Shown here piece after piece: positions 26,384-38,800 of a stretch of DNA of 64,000 nt (positions within the stretch are counted from its first letter, which is position 1; every line of letters begins with the position of its first letter). Origin of the DNA: GWE2-42-39 sp963668595 (GTDB lineage: Bacteria > Bacteroidota > Bacteroidia > Bacteroidales > Prolixibacteraceae). Both the position numbers and the translations under genes were made by a program. Below the pieces are notes generated by a model. That model did no database searches. It was given only the letters and a program-made list of their open reading frames with translations, and was not told the origin of the DNA. The stretch lies in assembly GCA_963668595.1 (NCBI GenBank), contig OY764876.1:3472001-3536000 (forward strand), given 5' to 3'.

Positions 26384-26623
26384 ATGGAAAAGGGATTTGC
26401 GGATAATATTGATTCTAAAATATTATTTCAGAAATACTATTTGGAATTTTTTGACAGAACTAAACAAAATTATTCTGTGACTATTCTTGATGAGTATTTT
26501 TCATCTTTCCGTCAAAATCAAAATCATATTCAGCGTAACTTTTCACTTTACTCGCAAGATTGTTTTGAATCTATAAAGATACATATATACAGGGCTTTAG
26601 AAATATTGTTTTATTTAGATTAG
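26384..26623 (+). CDS. small hypothetical protein (79 residues), doubtful
   Basis: An ATG-initiated frame of 79 codons in an otherwise empty AT-rich region. The product is polar and aromatic-rich (many Phe, Tyr, Asn, Gln), has no signal peptide or membrane segment, and I do not recognise it. It lies about 100 bases after a promoter-like pair and 147 bases before the giant gene. It could be a leader peptide, a small gene or chance; AT-rich DNA makes chance likely. Confidence 0.25.
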   Translation: MEKGFADNIDSKILFQKYYLEFFDRTKQNYSVTILDEYFSSFRQNQNHIQRNFSLYSQDCFESIKIHIYRALEILFYLD

Positions 26624-26662
26624 GATGAATTTGTTAGTCTGATAATATACAAGATCCAGGTT

Positions 26663-26701
26663 GACAACTAGATTTGATGGTTGTCGATGCGACTATATTG
26701 T
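26663..26701 (+). promoter_or_regulatory. inverted repeat overlapping a weak promoter-like pair before the giant gene
   Basis: GACAAC (26663-26668) and GTTGTC (26680-26685) form a 6-bp inverted repeat around 11 bases. TTTG inside it (26673-26676) and TATATTGT (26694-26701) are 17 bases apart, a weaker promoter match 69 bases before the ATG. It could be an operator over a proximal promoter; evidence is slight. Confidence 0.3.
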
Positions 26702-26770
26702 ATTGATATTGATTGCATAGTTTTTATGCAAGAAGGATTGTGAAACAGGGATGTAAGAGTGAAAAAGGGT

Positions 26771-26869
26771 ATGAAAAAATTTTACGATTTCTTTCATTTA
26801 TTGGGGAGAGTCTGTGTTGTTGTTTGTTCTGTTATAATTATGGCCGGAGGAGGTCAACGAGTGGGCGCA
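26771..26869 (+). other. signal peptide of the giant protein
   Basis: Residues 1-33: a basic start (MKK), a hydrophobic core VCVVVCSVIIMA (14-25), and probable cleavage after VGA before Q34. A Q directly after the cut is common in exported Bacteroidota proteins. It fixes the start codon at 26771; no better upstream ATG lies in the same frame. Confidence 0.8.
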
Positions 26870-29800
26870 CAAACACTTCCAACAGTAACCACAACTGCGA
26901 TTAGTAATGTAGCCGGTACTTCGGCAAGTAGTGGTGGAAACGTAACCAGTGAAGGTAGTACTTCTGTATCAGCAAAAGGAGTCTGTTGGAGCACTTCTTC
27001 TAGTCCAACAATTTCAAATTCAAAAACCACAGATGGTTCTGGTTCTGGGAGCTTTACAAGTTCTCTGTCTTCATTGAGTACCGGAACAACATATTATGTG
27101 CGCGCGTATGCCACAAATACGTCGGGTACAAGTTATGGAAATGAGTTAAGTTTTATAACTATACCAGCAACCCCTGGAACAATCACTGGATCAACGTCTG
27201 TTTGTGCTTCCACTTCAGGATTGTCCTATTCAATAAGCGCAGTAACAGGAGCAACTAGCTATACATGGACACTTCCTTCCGGGTGGACCGGCACAAGTAC
27301 GACAAACTCAATAACGGTAACATCCGGTACATCCGGAGGAACAATTTCAGTAACCGCAAATAATGCAAGTGGCTCAAGTGCGGCAAGAACATTACCTGTC
27401 ACAGTTACTGCAAATTTGTCTGCTGCATCAATATCTCCCACTTCAACTCAGACGATTTGTTCAAATGCTAGCGGTACGCAATTGTCTGCTTCGGTAACAG
27501 GCGGCGGTTCTTGTACTTATTCCTGGGGGAAAAGATCAGTTTCGGGCGGAACTATTACTGCTTTGACTGGCTACACATCATCAACCTATACTCCAATAGG
27601 AGCATCGTTAGGTTCTGGAAATTGGTATGTTGTATGTACAATTACTCCGATATGTGGGTCTGCTATTGTGTCGAATGAGGTACCGGTGAATGTTTCGGCA
27701 CAACCAACAGCATCTGCGGGAGGAAGCCAAACAATTTGCGTTGGAGCAACAGCAACGGTAAGCGGAGCAAGTGCAAGTAACGGAACTATTTCGTGGACAG
27801 AAAACGGATACGGTTCAATCACTGCCGGTGCAAATACAATCACTCCCACTTATACTTCTCATGCAAGCGATGCCGGAACAACAGTTACACTGACAATGAC
27901 TGTTTCAAATAGTCCTTGTTCGAGTGCTACGGCGACCTATTCTGTAATTGTTGCTCCAAATTTTACACAATCGAGTCCATCAAACCAAACAATTTGTTAC
28001 AATGCATCAACAACTATAAGTTTGGGTGCTGCTTCGGGAGGTTTGGGGGGGATTACTTATTTGTGGGAGCAGAGTACTAACGGTTCAAGTTGGAGTAGTG
28101 CTTCGGGTACTAATACAAATGCAAGTTACACAACGCCATCTTTGACAAGTAATATGTACTATCGGAGAAAAGCGACTGCTGCGACTTGTGGAGGAACAAT
28201 AACCAGTGGTAATGCATTGATTACAGTCAATGGTAATTTTGTACAGGGAAACCCATCTGCTGCCACTATTTGTTATAATACGTCAACACTTATTAGTTTA
28301 TCTGCTCCTGTTGGAGGTTCTGGAACGGTTTCTTATATATGGGAACAAAGTAGTAATGGTTCTACATGGAGTAATGCATCCGGAACATACACAAACCAAA
28401 ATTACACTACTCCGAATCTGACGAGTGGAATGTATTATCGGAGAAAAGCAAGTGCTTCTTCTTGTGGAGGAACAATTACGAGTAGTTCGGCTTATATTAC
28501 TGTTCGTGAGGATTTGAATCCAACTATTAGCGGTACAACTTCTGTATGTAAAAATTCGACTCCACCCAATGTGGTTTTTACAAATCCCCAATCTTTGGCA
28601 GTACGAATAACATACAACATAAATGGATCAAATCAAACTACGATTGATGTTAGTGGAGGTTCTTCTTCTACGGTGTCAGCGCCTACAACAACTGTTGGCG
28701 ATTTTACTTATAATATTGTCAGTGTAATTTATCTGGATAGTCCAATTTGTTCAAAATCTATTTCGGGGCAAAGTGCAACAGTTACAGTGCTTGATTTTCC
28801 TACGGCTCCAACTACAGCAACCAGTACTCCTTCTACAATTTGTGTCGGAAGTAAAGTTCAGTTAAATGCAGTGTCTTCGGGTTTTCTTGTAAATTGGTAC
28901 AATACCAGTACTGGGGGAACTCCTTTTGCAACGGTTCCAAGTGGGGTGGATTTTGAGGTAACTCCATCCGTTGGAACTACTACTTATTATGCAGAATCGG
29001 TTCGGGGAGGATCTGCTACATTTACTTATACCGGAGCGATTGTCGATTTTGAAGTTCCAGAAGGTGCAACATCCATAAATATTAATGCTTTTGGAGCTCA
29101 GGGAGGTAGTAATTCTGGTTACGCAGGAGGAAAGGGTGCAAAAATGTCGGGAGAGTTTGCTGTTACTCCGGGAGATATCCTTAGTGTTCTGGTTGGAGGA
29201 CAAGGACAAATATTGACCTCAAATTGTAACTCTGGTGGTGGAGGTGGAACTTTTGTATGGAATAAATCAACCGGTACACTTTTAATCGCTGCAGGTGGTG
29301 GTGGTGGTGCTGGTGCTAGTAATAAAGGGAATGACGGAACAACCTCGACAAATGGAACGATTGGTTATCCTAGTTCAGGAAATCCTGGAACCAATGGAGC
29401 AGGCGCCGTTTATGGTGGCGCAGGATGGCTGAGTAATGGAACTGGGGGAAATGGTACGGGTACTGCATATAGACCATTAGAAGGAGGTACAGGAGGAACT
29501 GCCGGGACTACATCAACTGGATATGGTGGTTTTGGCGGTGGCGGCGGTGGTTCTGGAAATTCTTGTTCTACTTACGGTGCCGGTGGCGGTGGTGGTTATT
29601 CTGGTGGTGCCGGACAATGTAATAGCAGTTATGGCGGTGGTGGAGGTGGATCGTATAACTCTGGAGCTGATCAGGATAATTCATCCGGGGCAAATTCAGG
29701 GAATGGTAGTTTAACTATTTCTTTTGGAGATAATTCATGCCCATCTACTACAAGAACATCAACATCTGTATTAACTTATCCTTCGTTTAGTGCCGGATCA

Positions 29801-32800
29801 ATTAGCGGAACAAATGTTTCTTCTTGTTCTCCGGTAAATGTTGCAAACATTAGCTCCAGTGCTAATGCGTCGGGAGGTGATGGCAATATTTCGTACAGAT
29901 GGTTGGCTAATGGATCAGTAATTCCCGGAGCTGAATCAAGTACTTACGATCCTCCGGCTACAAGTTCTATTACCTATTATCAACGCCAGGCAAAAGATAA
30001 TTTTTGTTCTGGCTGGACGTATAGCTCCGGAGCCATATATGGCTATGTGCCGAATGTATCAGCAACGGGAACTGATATTATTTGCGTGGGAGGATCTAAA
30101 ACATTAAGTGTTTCGCATCAGGGAAGTTTTTCGTGGACCTACCAATGGGAAGAAAGTACGGATAATTCAACGTTCACTCCAATTCCCAGTGCAACGGGGA
30201 GTAGCTACAATGCTCAGGCAGAACCGACAAGTGGTGTGAAATATTATCGCTGTGTTGCAACAGCAACAGCTTCGGGATCGACATGTAGTTCTGTTACTTC
30301 AAATACACTATCTGTAACTACTAAAAGTGACCCACTTATAACTTCGTTTACATTGAACGGTGTTACAACAGATCAGGAGATTTGTATTGGTGGTTATGTT
30401 ACAATGGCAGCATCGGTAACAGGAGGAAATAATCAAACCTATACTTACCAGTGGCAAAGGAGTACTGACAATACAAACTGGACGACTGTAACAACAACAA
30501 CTTCTTCACCAAGTTTGAGTGGGGGTGTTTATTACGGAAGTTATTCTGCTAACTTTTCTACATCAACACTTGGACTTTCTGCCGGACAGACTTATTACTT
30601 GCGTTGTAATTTAATATCTCAATCTTCTCCATCAACTTGCGATTGTTCAACTTCTGCAGCTTCTGCATCGGTTGTATTACATGTTCGGCCTGATCCATCC
30701 ATAACAGTTCAGCCTGTTTCGCAATCAACTATTTGTAGTGGAAGTACTAAAACATTGGAAGTAACGGCAACTGGAGGTACTGTTTCTCCGGCCTTGACTT
30801 ATCAATGGCAGAGCGCATCTTCTTCGGGAGGAAGCTATTCAAATATTTCGGGAGCAACAAATAGTACCTATACAACAAGTGCTCTTACGAGTAACACGTT
30901 TTATAAAGTTCAGGTTACTTCTGCAGGAAATGGTTGCGAGGATCCATTGTCAAATTATGCAGGAGTATATATTCCGAAAATTACGACACAACCTTCGGGT
31001 AGTACTATTTGCGAAGGAGGAACACATACAATGTCAATTGCTGCTGGTAGTGGTGGTGGTGCTGAAACATATAGTTACCAGTGGCAAAAATATAATGGGA
31101 GTAGTTGGGATAATGTAGGTACAGGAACTTCTTATACATGTCCTGCTTCTTTGGCTATTGGCACACACACATATCATTGTGTTGTTACTACTTCGGGGGC
31201 TGCTTCTTGTGAATTAACTTCTAATTCAATAAATGTTGTTGTTGTAGCAGATCCAACAACAACCAACTCTGGGAATAAAGAGATTTGTGAAGGTACTACT
31301 GCTTCGTTTACTGTTTTTCCTTCCGGAGGAGTTGGCACGGGTTATAGCTATCAGTGGCAGGAAAGTGCTGATGGCTCTACCGGGTGGGCAAATGTTTCAA
31401 CAGGTACAGGAGGTACAACTGCAACTTATATAACAGCCTCGATGAGTACTTCCAACGCATCTGATATGTTTTATTATCGGTGTATTGTTACAGAAACTTC
31501 GCCTACTGGTTGCGGTTGTTCGCATACTTCCGGTGTGATGAGCTTAAAAGTTTGGGGATCCGTTTCTGCAAATGCAGGTTCAGATCTGTCATTGTATGAG
31601 CAGACAAGCTTTTCGCTTTCTGGTAATACACCATCTTATTCCACTAGTACGACGTGGACACAAACTACTGCTTATGCTGGAACAATAAGTAGTCCAACAC
31701 AAGCATCTACCGCGGTTACGTCAACGGTTCCGTCTATCTATAATTTCCGTTGGACAATTGTAAACGGACAATGTTCCAGTTCTGATGATGTTCAGTTAGA
31801 CAATACATTACAACCATCTATTAGCATTAATAATGCAAGTGCGACAGAAGGTAGCAATATTACTTTTACCGTTTCATTGAGCGCTGCCAGTGGACAGACG
31901 ATTACGGTAAATTATACTACTGCGAATAACGTTGCAACTACTTCGGATAATGACTATACTTCTACATCGGGGACATTAACTTTTGCCCCCGGGGAGACAA
32001 GCAAAACAGTTGTTGTTTCAACCATTCAGGATGATTATTACGAATCTAACGAAACATTCTATGTAAACTTGTCTTCACCATCCAGAGGAACATTTTCTGA
32101 TTCTCAGGGTCAAGGAACTATAAACAATGACGAGTCTGCTCCAACAATAAGCATTACTGACGATTCGCAAAATGAAGGTACTTCTCAGTCATTTACGGTA
32201 AGTTTAAGCAGGCGTTCGTATCAAACAGTAACTGTTTATTACTCCACTGCAAACGGAACAGCTACGTCTGCAGATAGTGATTATACAACCAAGTCAAGTA
32301 CTCAATTAAGCTTTTCGAGTGGTACGATGAGCCAGGTTATTACTGTAAATACTACGAATGATACACATTATGAGCAGGACGAATATTTCTATGTGAATCT
32401 TGCTTCTGCATCAAATGCTACAATTTCAGATACACAAGGTGTTGGAACTATTATAAACAATGATACAAAACCGACGATCAGTGTTGCCGATATTTCTGCT
32501 ACGGAAGGTAATCCACTTGGATTTGTTGTTAGTTTGAGCAACCGGTCGTATGAAGCAGTTACTGTTCAATATAAAACAACGGATGGAACGGCAACAACGG
32601 CAGATAATGACTATACTGCGAAATCGTTGACAACTTTAACGTTTACGGCTGGAACATCAACATTGAGTCAGACCGTATCTGTTTCAACTACATCGGATAC
32701 AAATTATGAACCCAATGAAACGTTGACATTAGATTTAAGTAATGCGACAAATTCATTAGGAATTTCAGACAACCAGGCCATCGGGACTATTACGAATAAT

Positions 32801-35800
32801 GATAGTCAGCCGGTTATTAATGTGAATAGTCCGGCATCAGTTTCAGAAGGGAATATAATTGATGTAATTGACTTTACTATTAGTTTAAGTTGTCGTTCTT
32901 ATCAGACTGTAACAGTTTATTATGCAACAACAGATAATAGTGCCGTTGCTGCAAGCGATTATACTGCATTAGCAAGCACTCAATTGACATTTAATCCAGG
33001 GGAAACAACGAAAACAGTGAGTGTTTCCCTCATAAGCAATACGATTGTTGAGCCAACAGAAACATTTTATTTGTCATTAAGTAACCCATCAAATGGAACA
33101 TTAGGGACAAATGGTACCGGAACTATTACAGATAACGACAATGCTGTTATTACAATTAACGATGTAAGCGTGAATGAGTCGGCGGGAAGTGCGACGTTCA
33201 CCATTACCTTGAGTAATAATGTTCAGAATAATTTTACCTTCAATTATTATACTACCAATAACACTGCTTCTTCGGGAAGCGATTACACTGCAAAAACAAG
33301 TACTGCATTGACCTTTGGAGGCGCAAATAGCAACACCCAGAACGTATCGGTGGTAATTGCAGACGATGAGGTTGTTGAAGGTTCCGAATCATTTTATCTC
33401 GACTTATCAGGATTAAGTGCAGGGGGCCAGGGAGTTTCAATCACAGATTCCAGAGGTATTGCAACTATATCGGATAACGATGCTGCTGTAGTTTCGATAA
33501 ATAGCCCTGCTACCGTTACTGAAGGTACTTCAATTACTTTTACCGCAACAGTTGACAAGGCTGTACAAGGAGGCTTTACTATTGCATATAGCACAGCCAA
33601 TGGAACAGCCATTTCCGGAAGCGATTACACCAGTAATTCCGGGACTCTTTCGTTTTCGGGAACCGTGGGCGAATCAGAAACATTTGTTGTTTCGACCACG
33701 AACGATACTTACAGGGAAGCGACAGAAACATTTACTGCTTCTTTGGGGGCAATAACCGGAGCGTCAGGAAGTGTTAGTATTGCTTCGGGACAAGGAACCG
33801 GAACAGGAACAATTCAGGATAATGATGCGGCGAGTATCGCAATTGCGAATGTGTCAGTTGCTGAAAATGTTGCGGGAGGAAATGCTACATTTACAGTAAC
33901 GCTCACAGGAAATGTGCAAACAGGATTTAGTGTTGATTATGCAACTAGTAATGGTACAGCTACTGCTGGTGCAGATTATACCGCAAGTTCAGGAACCTTA
34001 ACTTTTGCTGATAATTCTTCGTCGGGAACAGCTCGCACGTTTACTGTTCCTATTTTGACTGACAGTTATCTGGAACCATCCGAAACCTTTACTGTAACAT
34101 TAAGTGGAATTACCGGAGGACTTGTAACTATTGGAACCTCGACTGCAACTGGTACTATAACAAATGATGATACTTCGTCATTAACCATTGGAGATGTTTC
34201 GTACGATGAATCGGTAGGTAACGCAACAGTAACTGTGACTTTAACGGGAAATGTACAGGGAAGCTTTACTATCAATTATGCTACAGCCAGTGGTACGGCT
34301 ATTTCTGGTACCGATTTTACAGCTACATCCGGGACGCTTACTTTTACCGGTGCAACAGGTCAGTCCCAAACAATATCGATTCCGATTAGTGATGATGCAT
34401 TGGTTGAAGCGACAGAGAACTTTGTCGTTAAATTAAGTAGTATAAGCAATGCTTTAGTTTCGTATGATAATGAGGCAACGGTAAATATAACCAATAATGA
34501 TTATCCATCAATTACTCTCGGAACAAATCCAGCTGTTTGTTATGGAGTAACTACATCAACAGGCTTACCTTATAGTGCGACAAGTGGAGATGCCGATCAA
34601 TATAGTATAACTTATGATGCGGCCGCAATAAGTGCCGGTTTTGCCAACGTTGGTTATACTACATTGCCTGCTAGTCCAATTACCATCTCATTGCCGACGA
34701 ATGTTGCGGCAGCAACGTATAATGGTCAGTTAACTGTGCGAAAATCATCAGTAGGTGTTGCAGGAACTGCTGTTCCTTTTACTGTTACAGTTCATCCAAA
34801 ACCTTCGATGACAAGTGCCAGCAGTGCAATAATTTGTAGCGAAGGAACTGTAAATATTGCATTGACAAGTTCAGTTCCATCAACCTACACCTGGGTTGCC
34901 GCAAATAATGGTAATACAACAGGCGAAAGCTTAACAACCCAGAATACAAGTACTTTAAATAATACGATAGTTAATACAAGCTCTACATCTCAGTCTATAG
35001 TTTATACTGTTATTCCAACAGCAGTCACAGGAGATTGTGTTGGAACCACTCAAACGGTAACAGTTACGGTTAATCCGAAACCTTCGGTTACGGCAATGAC
35101 TAAAACGACTTGTAGTGCTACTTCTTTTTCAGTTACACCAGCAAATGGTACAAACGGAGTTGTTCCTTCCGGAACACAATATAAGTGGGCTGCTCCTACA
35201 GGATCTGGATTTACAGGAGGAGTTGCTCAGAGTACAGCCCAGAATTCGATTAGCGGAACATTGACAAATACGACTAATGCTCCGGTTACTGCAACTTATA
35301 CTGTTACTCCTGTTGGACCGAATTGTACCGGATCTACATTTACACTTACGGTTACAGTCAATCCAATGCCGACAGTGACAAGTCTTGCTTCGGGAGTAAC
35401 ATGTAGTGGTGTACCATTGAATTATGATATAACAAGCGCAGTTAGTGGAACAACTTACACCTGGTCGAGAGCAGTTGTTACCGGAATCAGTAATTCTGCT
35501 GTATCAGGACAGACTAGTGACCCAATTACAGAAACATTAGTAAATACAACTTCTGCGCCGGTTAATGTTATTTATCTGATTACCCCGACTGCTAATGGTT
35601 GTTCTGGTTCTCAGTTCTCCTATACTGTAACCGTTAATCAACCGACCCCAGACATTCCTACTGCTAATGCAGGATCTGGATCAGGTTGTTCTCAGATAAC
35701 GGCCAATTGGACATCTTCAGCGAAAGCAACCAATTATTTCCTTGACGTATCAACATCCAATACGTTTGGATCATTTGTCGCAGGGTATAATAATTTGGAT

Positions 35801-38800
35801 GTTGGCGATGTTACATCGTATGTTGTAACTGGCTTGAATCCGGAGACTACTTATTATTATCGGGTAAGAGGATCTAATAGCTGCGGAACCAGTGCCAGTT
35901 CATCTACAATTACTTATAACACCTTACCAGGAACTCCGGCAACACCAGGTGCAATTAGTGGATTAACTTCACAAACTCCATCTGCAGCAGGGCAAGTGTA
36001 TAGCATTACGGCAGTGGCCAATGCAACAACCTATAACTGGACCGTTCCAACAGGATGGAATATTACCAATGGAATAGGTACAAATTCAATTACGGTAACA
36101 GTTGGTGCAGCAGGACAAGGTGGTACTATTAAAGTAAGTGCTGCAAATACTTGTGGAACCAGTGCGGAAAGCACTTTGACGGTAACTGTTGGTACACTAT
36201 CGGTTGCTCCAACAGGTGTTACAATTACAAATAACAATACTTGTAGCGGAACATCTAAAACGCTTACTGTTGTTGGAGGTAGTCTGGGAACCAATGCTGT
36301 TTGGAAATGGTATATCGGTTCCTGTGGTGGTGTTTCTGCTGGAGAAGGTACTAGTATTACCGTAAATCCAGCTGCTGGAACAATTGCTCGTTATTATGTT
36401 CGTGCTGAGGGAACGTTAAATACGACAGGATGTGCGGATGAATTGTTGATAGTTCCTTATGAAGTAGGTTCGCCATCAACACCAACTCCTTCGGCAACAA
36501 CTATATGTCAGGGAAGTGGAAATACAACATACACTGCTTCTGCTACGAATGCAACCAGTTATAACTGGACTATAACAGGAACCGGAAATACAATTTCAGG
36601 AACCGGAACAACTGCAACAGTTACATGGGATGCGAATTTCTCAGGAACAGCAACTATTTCCGTAACAGCAAATGGTTGTGGTGGGCCTTCTTCTGCTGCA
36701 TCAACAACTGTTACAGTTCGGCCAACTCCTTCTGCAAGTATTAGCGGAACAACATCCATTTGTCAGGATGCAACAGCTCCTGTAATAACATTTACAAATC
36801 CGCGCTCGTTACCGGAAACAGTTACTTATAAAATAAATGGCGGAGCTGATCAAACAATTTCGGTTCCAGCAAATTCAACCAATACAGTTACTGTTTCTAC
36901 GGCAACAGCTACTTCTTATACGTATGCATTAGTAAGTGCTGTTTACCAAACTGCACCGACTTGCTCTGCTTCGTTAACTGGTTCAGCGACTGTAACCATT
37001 AACCCAAAACCTTCGATGACAAGTGCCAATAGTGCAGTAATTTGTAGCGGAGGAACTGTAAGTATCGGCCTGACTAGTTCAGTTGCATCAACATATACGT
37101 GGGTGGCGGCCAATAATGCTAATACAACAGGTGAAAGTACGACTACAGAAACAACCAGTACTTTAAGTAATACGATTGTAAATAGTACAACAACATCTCA
37201 ATCTGTTGTTTATACTGTAATTCCGACATCAACAACCGGAAGTTGTGCTGGTCCATCACAAACAGTAACGGTAACCGTTCATCCTAAACCTTCGGTAACC
37301 AGTGATCCTTCTGGAATCATTTGTAGCGGTGTTGCGCTGAATTATGATATAACTAGTGATGTTAGCGGTGCAACTTTTTCCTGGTCAAGAGCCACAGTCA
37401 GTGGAATAAGCAATGCAGCGGTATCAAACCAAACCACTAATTCGATAACTGAAACATTAGTAAATACAACTTCTGCTCCGGTAAACGTAACATATCTGAT
37501 TACTCCTTCTGCCAATGGATGTTCTGGTTCTACATTTAGCTATGTTGTTTCTGTTGAACCGGTCTCTGTAGGAGGTACAATAAGTGGAGCAAATAGTTCG
37601 ATTACCTATGGAAGTTCTACTGGAACAATGACTCTTGGTGGCTATGTTGGTACTGTTGTTCAATGGCGTAAGAAATTAGGAACAGGAGGAACATGGAATA
37701 ATGTAGCGAATGCATCTGCTACGTATAGTGAGATTCCTTCTTCTGTGGGTGACTGGTATTATCAGGCACAGGTGAAAAGTGGAACTTGTTCTGAAAGTTA
37801 CTCGAATGAATATAAAGTTACAGTTACTCAGAAAAATCTGACTATAACTGGTCTTACTGCGAACAATAAAGTTTACAATGGAAATGCAACGGCAACATTA
37901 AGCGGAACGGCTACTCTCGTGGGTAAAGTTGGTTCGGATGTCGTTGTTTTAGGAGGTACTCCTTCTGCAAGTTTTGCAAATGAACATGTTGGAACAGGGA
38001 AGCCTGTTACAGTTACAGGATATACAATATCTGGAGCTAATGCTACTAATTATACGTTAGTGCAACCAACAGGTCTTACTGCAAATATTACCGCCGCAAC
38101 AGTAACAGTAACAGCACAGACAGACAGTAAAGTTTATGATGGAGGTGTAAGTTCTTCAGTATCTCCGGTTGTAAGCGGAATTATAGCACCGGATGCCATT
38201 AGTAGTTCACCGGTTCAGGTTTTCGATACAAAAAATGTAGGAACGGGCAAAAGGATAACAGCTTCAGGTCTTGTAATCAATGATGGAAACAGCGGAAACA
38301 ACTATACAATCAATTATGTAGCGAATAATACAGGGGTTATCACCGCTAAATCTATCTTAATTACCGCAGATGCTGGTCAATCGAAGATTTACGGTAGTGC
38401 AGATCCCGGCTTCACTTATACAAACTCACCAGTCTTAATTTCGGGCGATAGCTTTAGTGGCTCAATATCCCGGGTTGCAGGCGAAGATGTAGGAACTTAC
38501 AGTTTCACATTAGGTAGTTTGAGTGCAGGTAGCAATTATAGTTTGAGCATTGCAGCTACACCTAAATTTAGTATAACAAGTAAGACATTGGTTGGCTCCT
38601 TTACTGCGTCAAACAAGGTTTATGATGGTAATACCGATGCAACGGTAACAGGCCGATCACTAACCGGAGTAGAAAGTGGAGATGATGTAAGTCTGGATGG
38701 CGGAACTGCAACGTTTAGTGACAAGAATATTGGAACAGGCAAGACGGTGACATTAACCGGAGCAACGTTGATTGGAGCAAAGTCGGGTAATTATATTTTA

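Noticed and set aside
26713..26904. A 63-codon frame overlapping the start of the giant gene.
   Set aside because: It overlaps the signal peptide region in another frame and has no recognisable features; the giant frame explains the sequence.
29100..29750. Random glycine-rich low-complexity sequence (PE-PGRS-like).
   Set aside because: The order of strands and glycine tracts follows the ALK/LTK-type domain, and the flanking sequence is Ig-like in a secreted protein.
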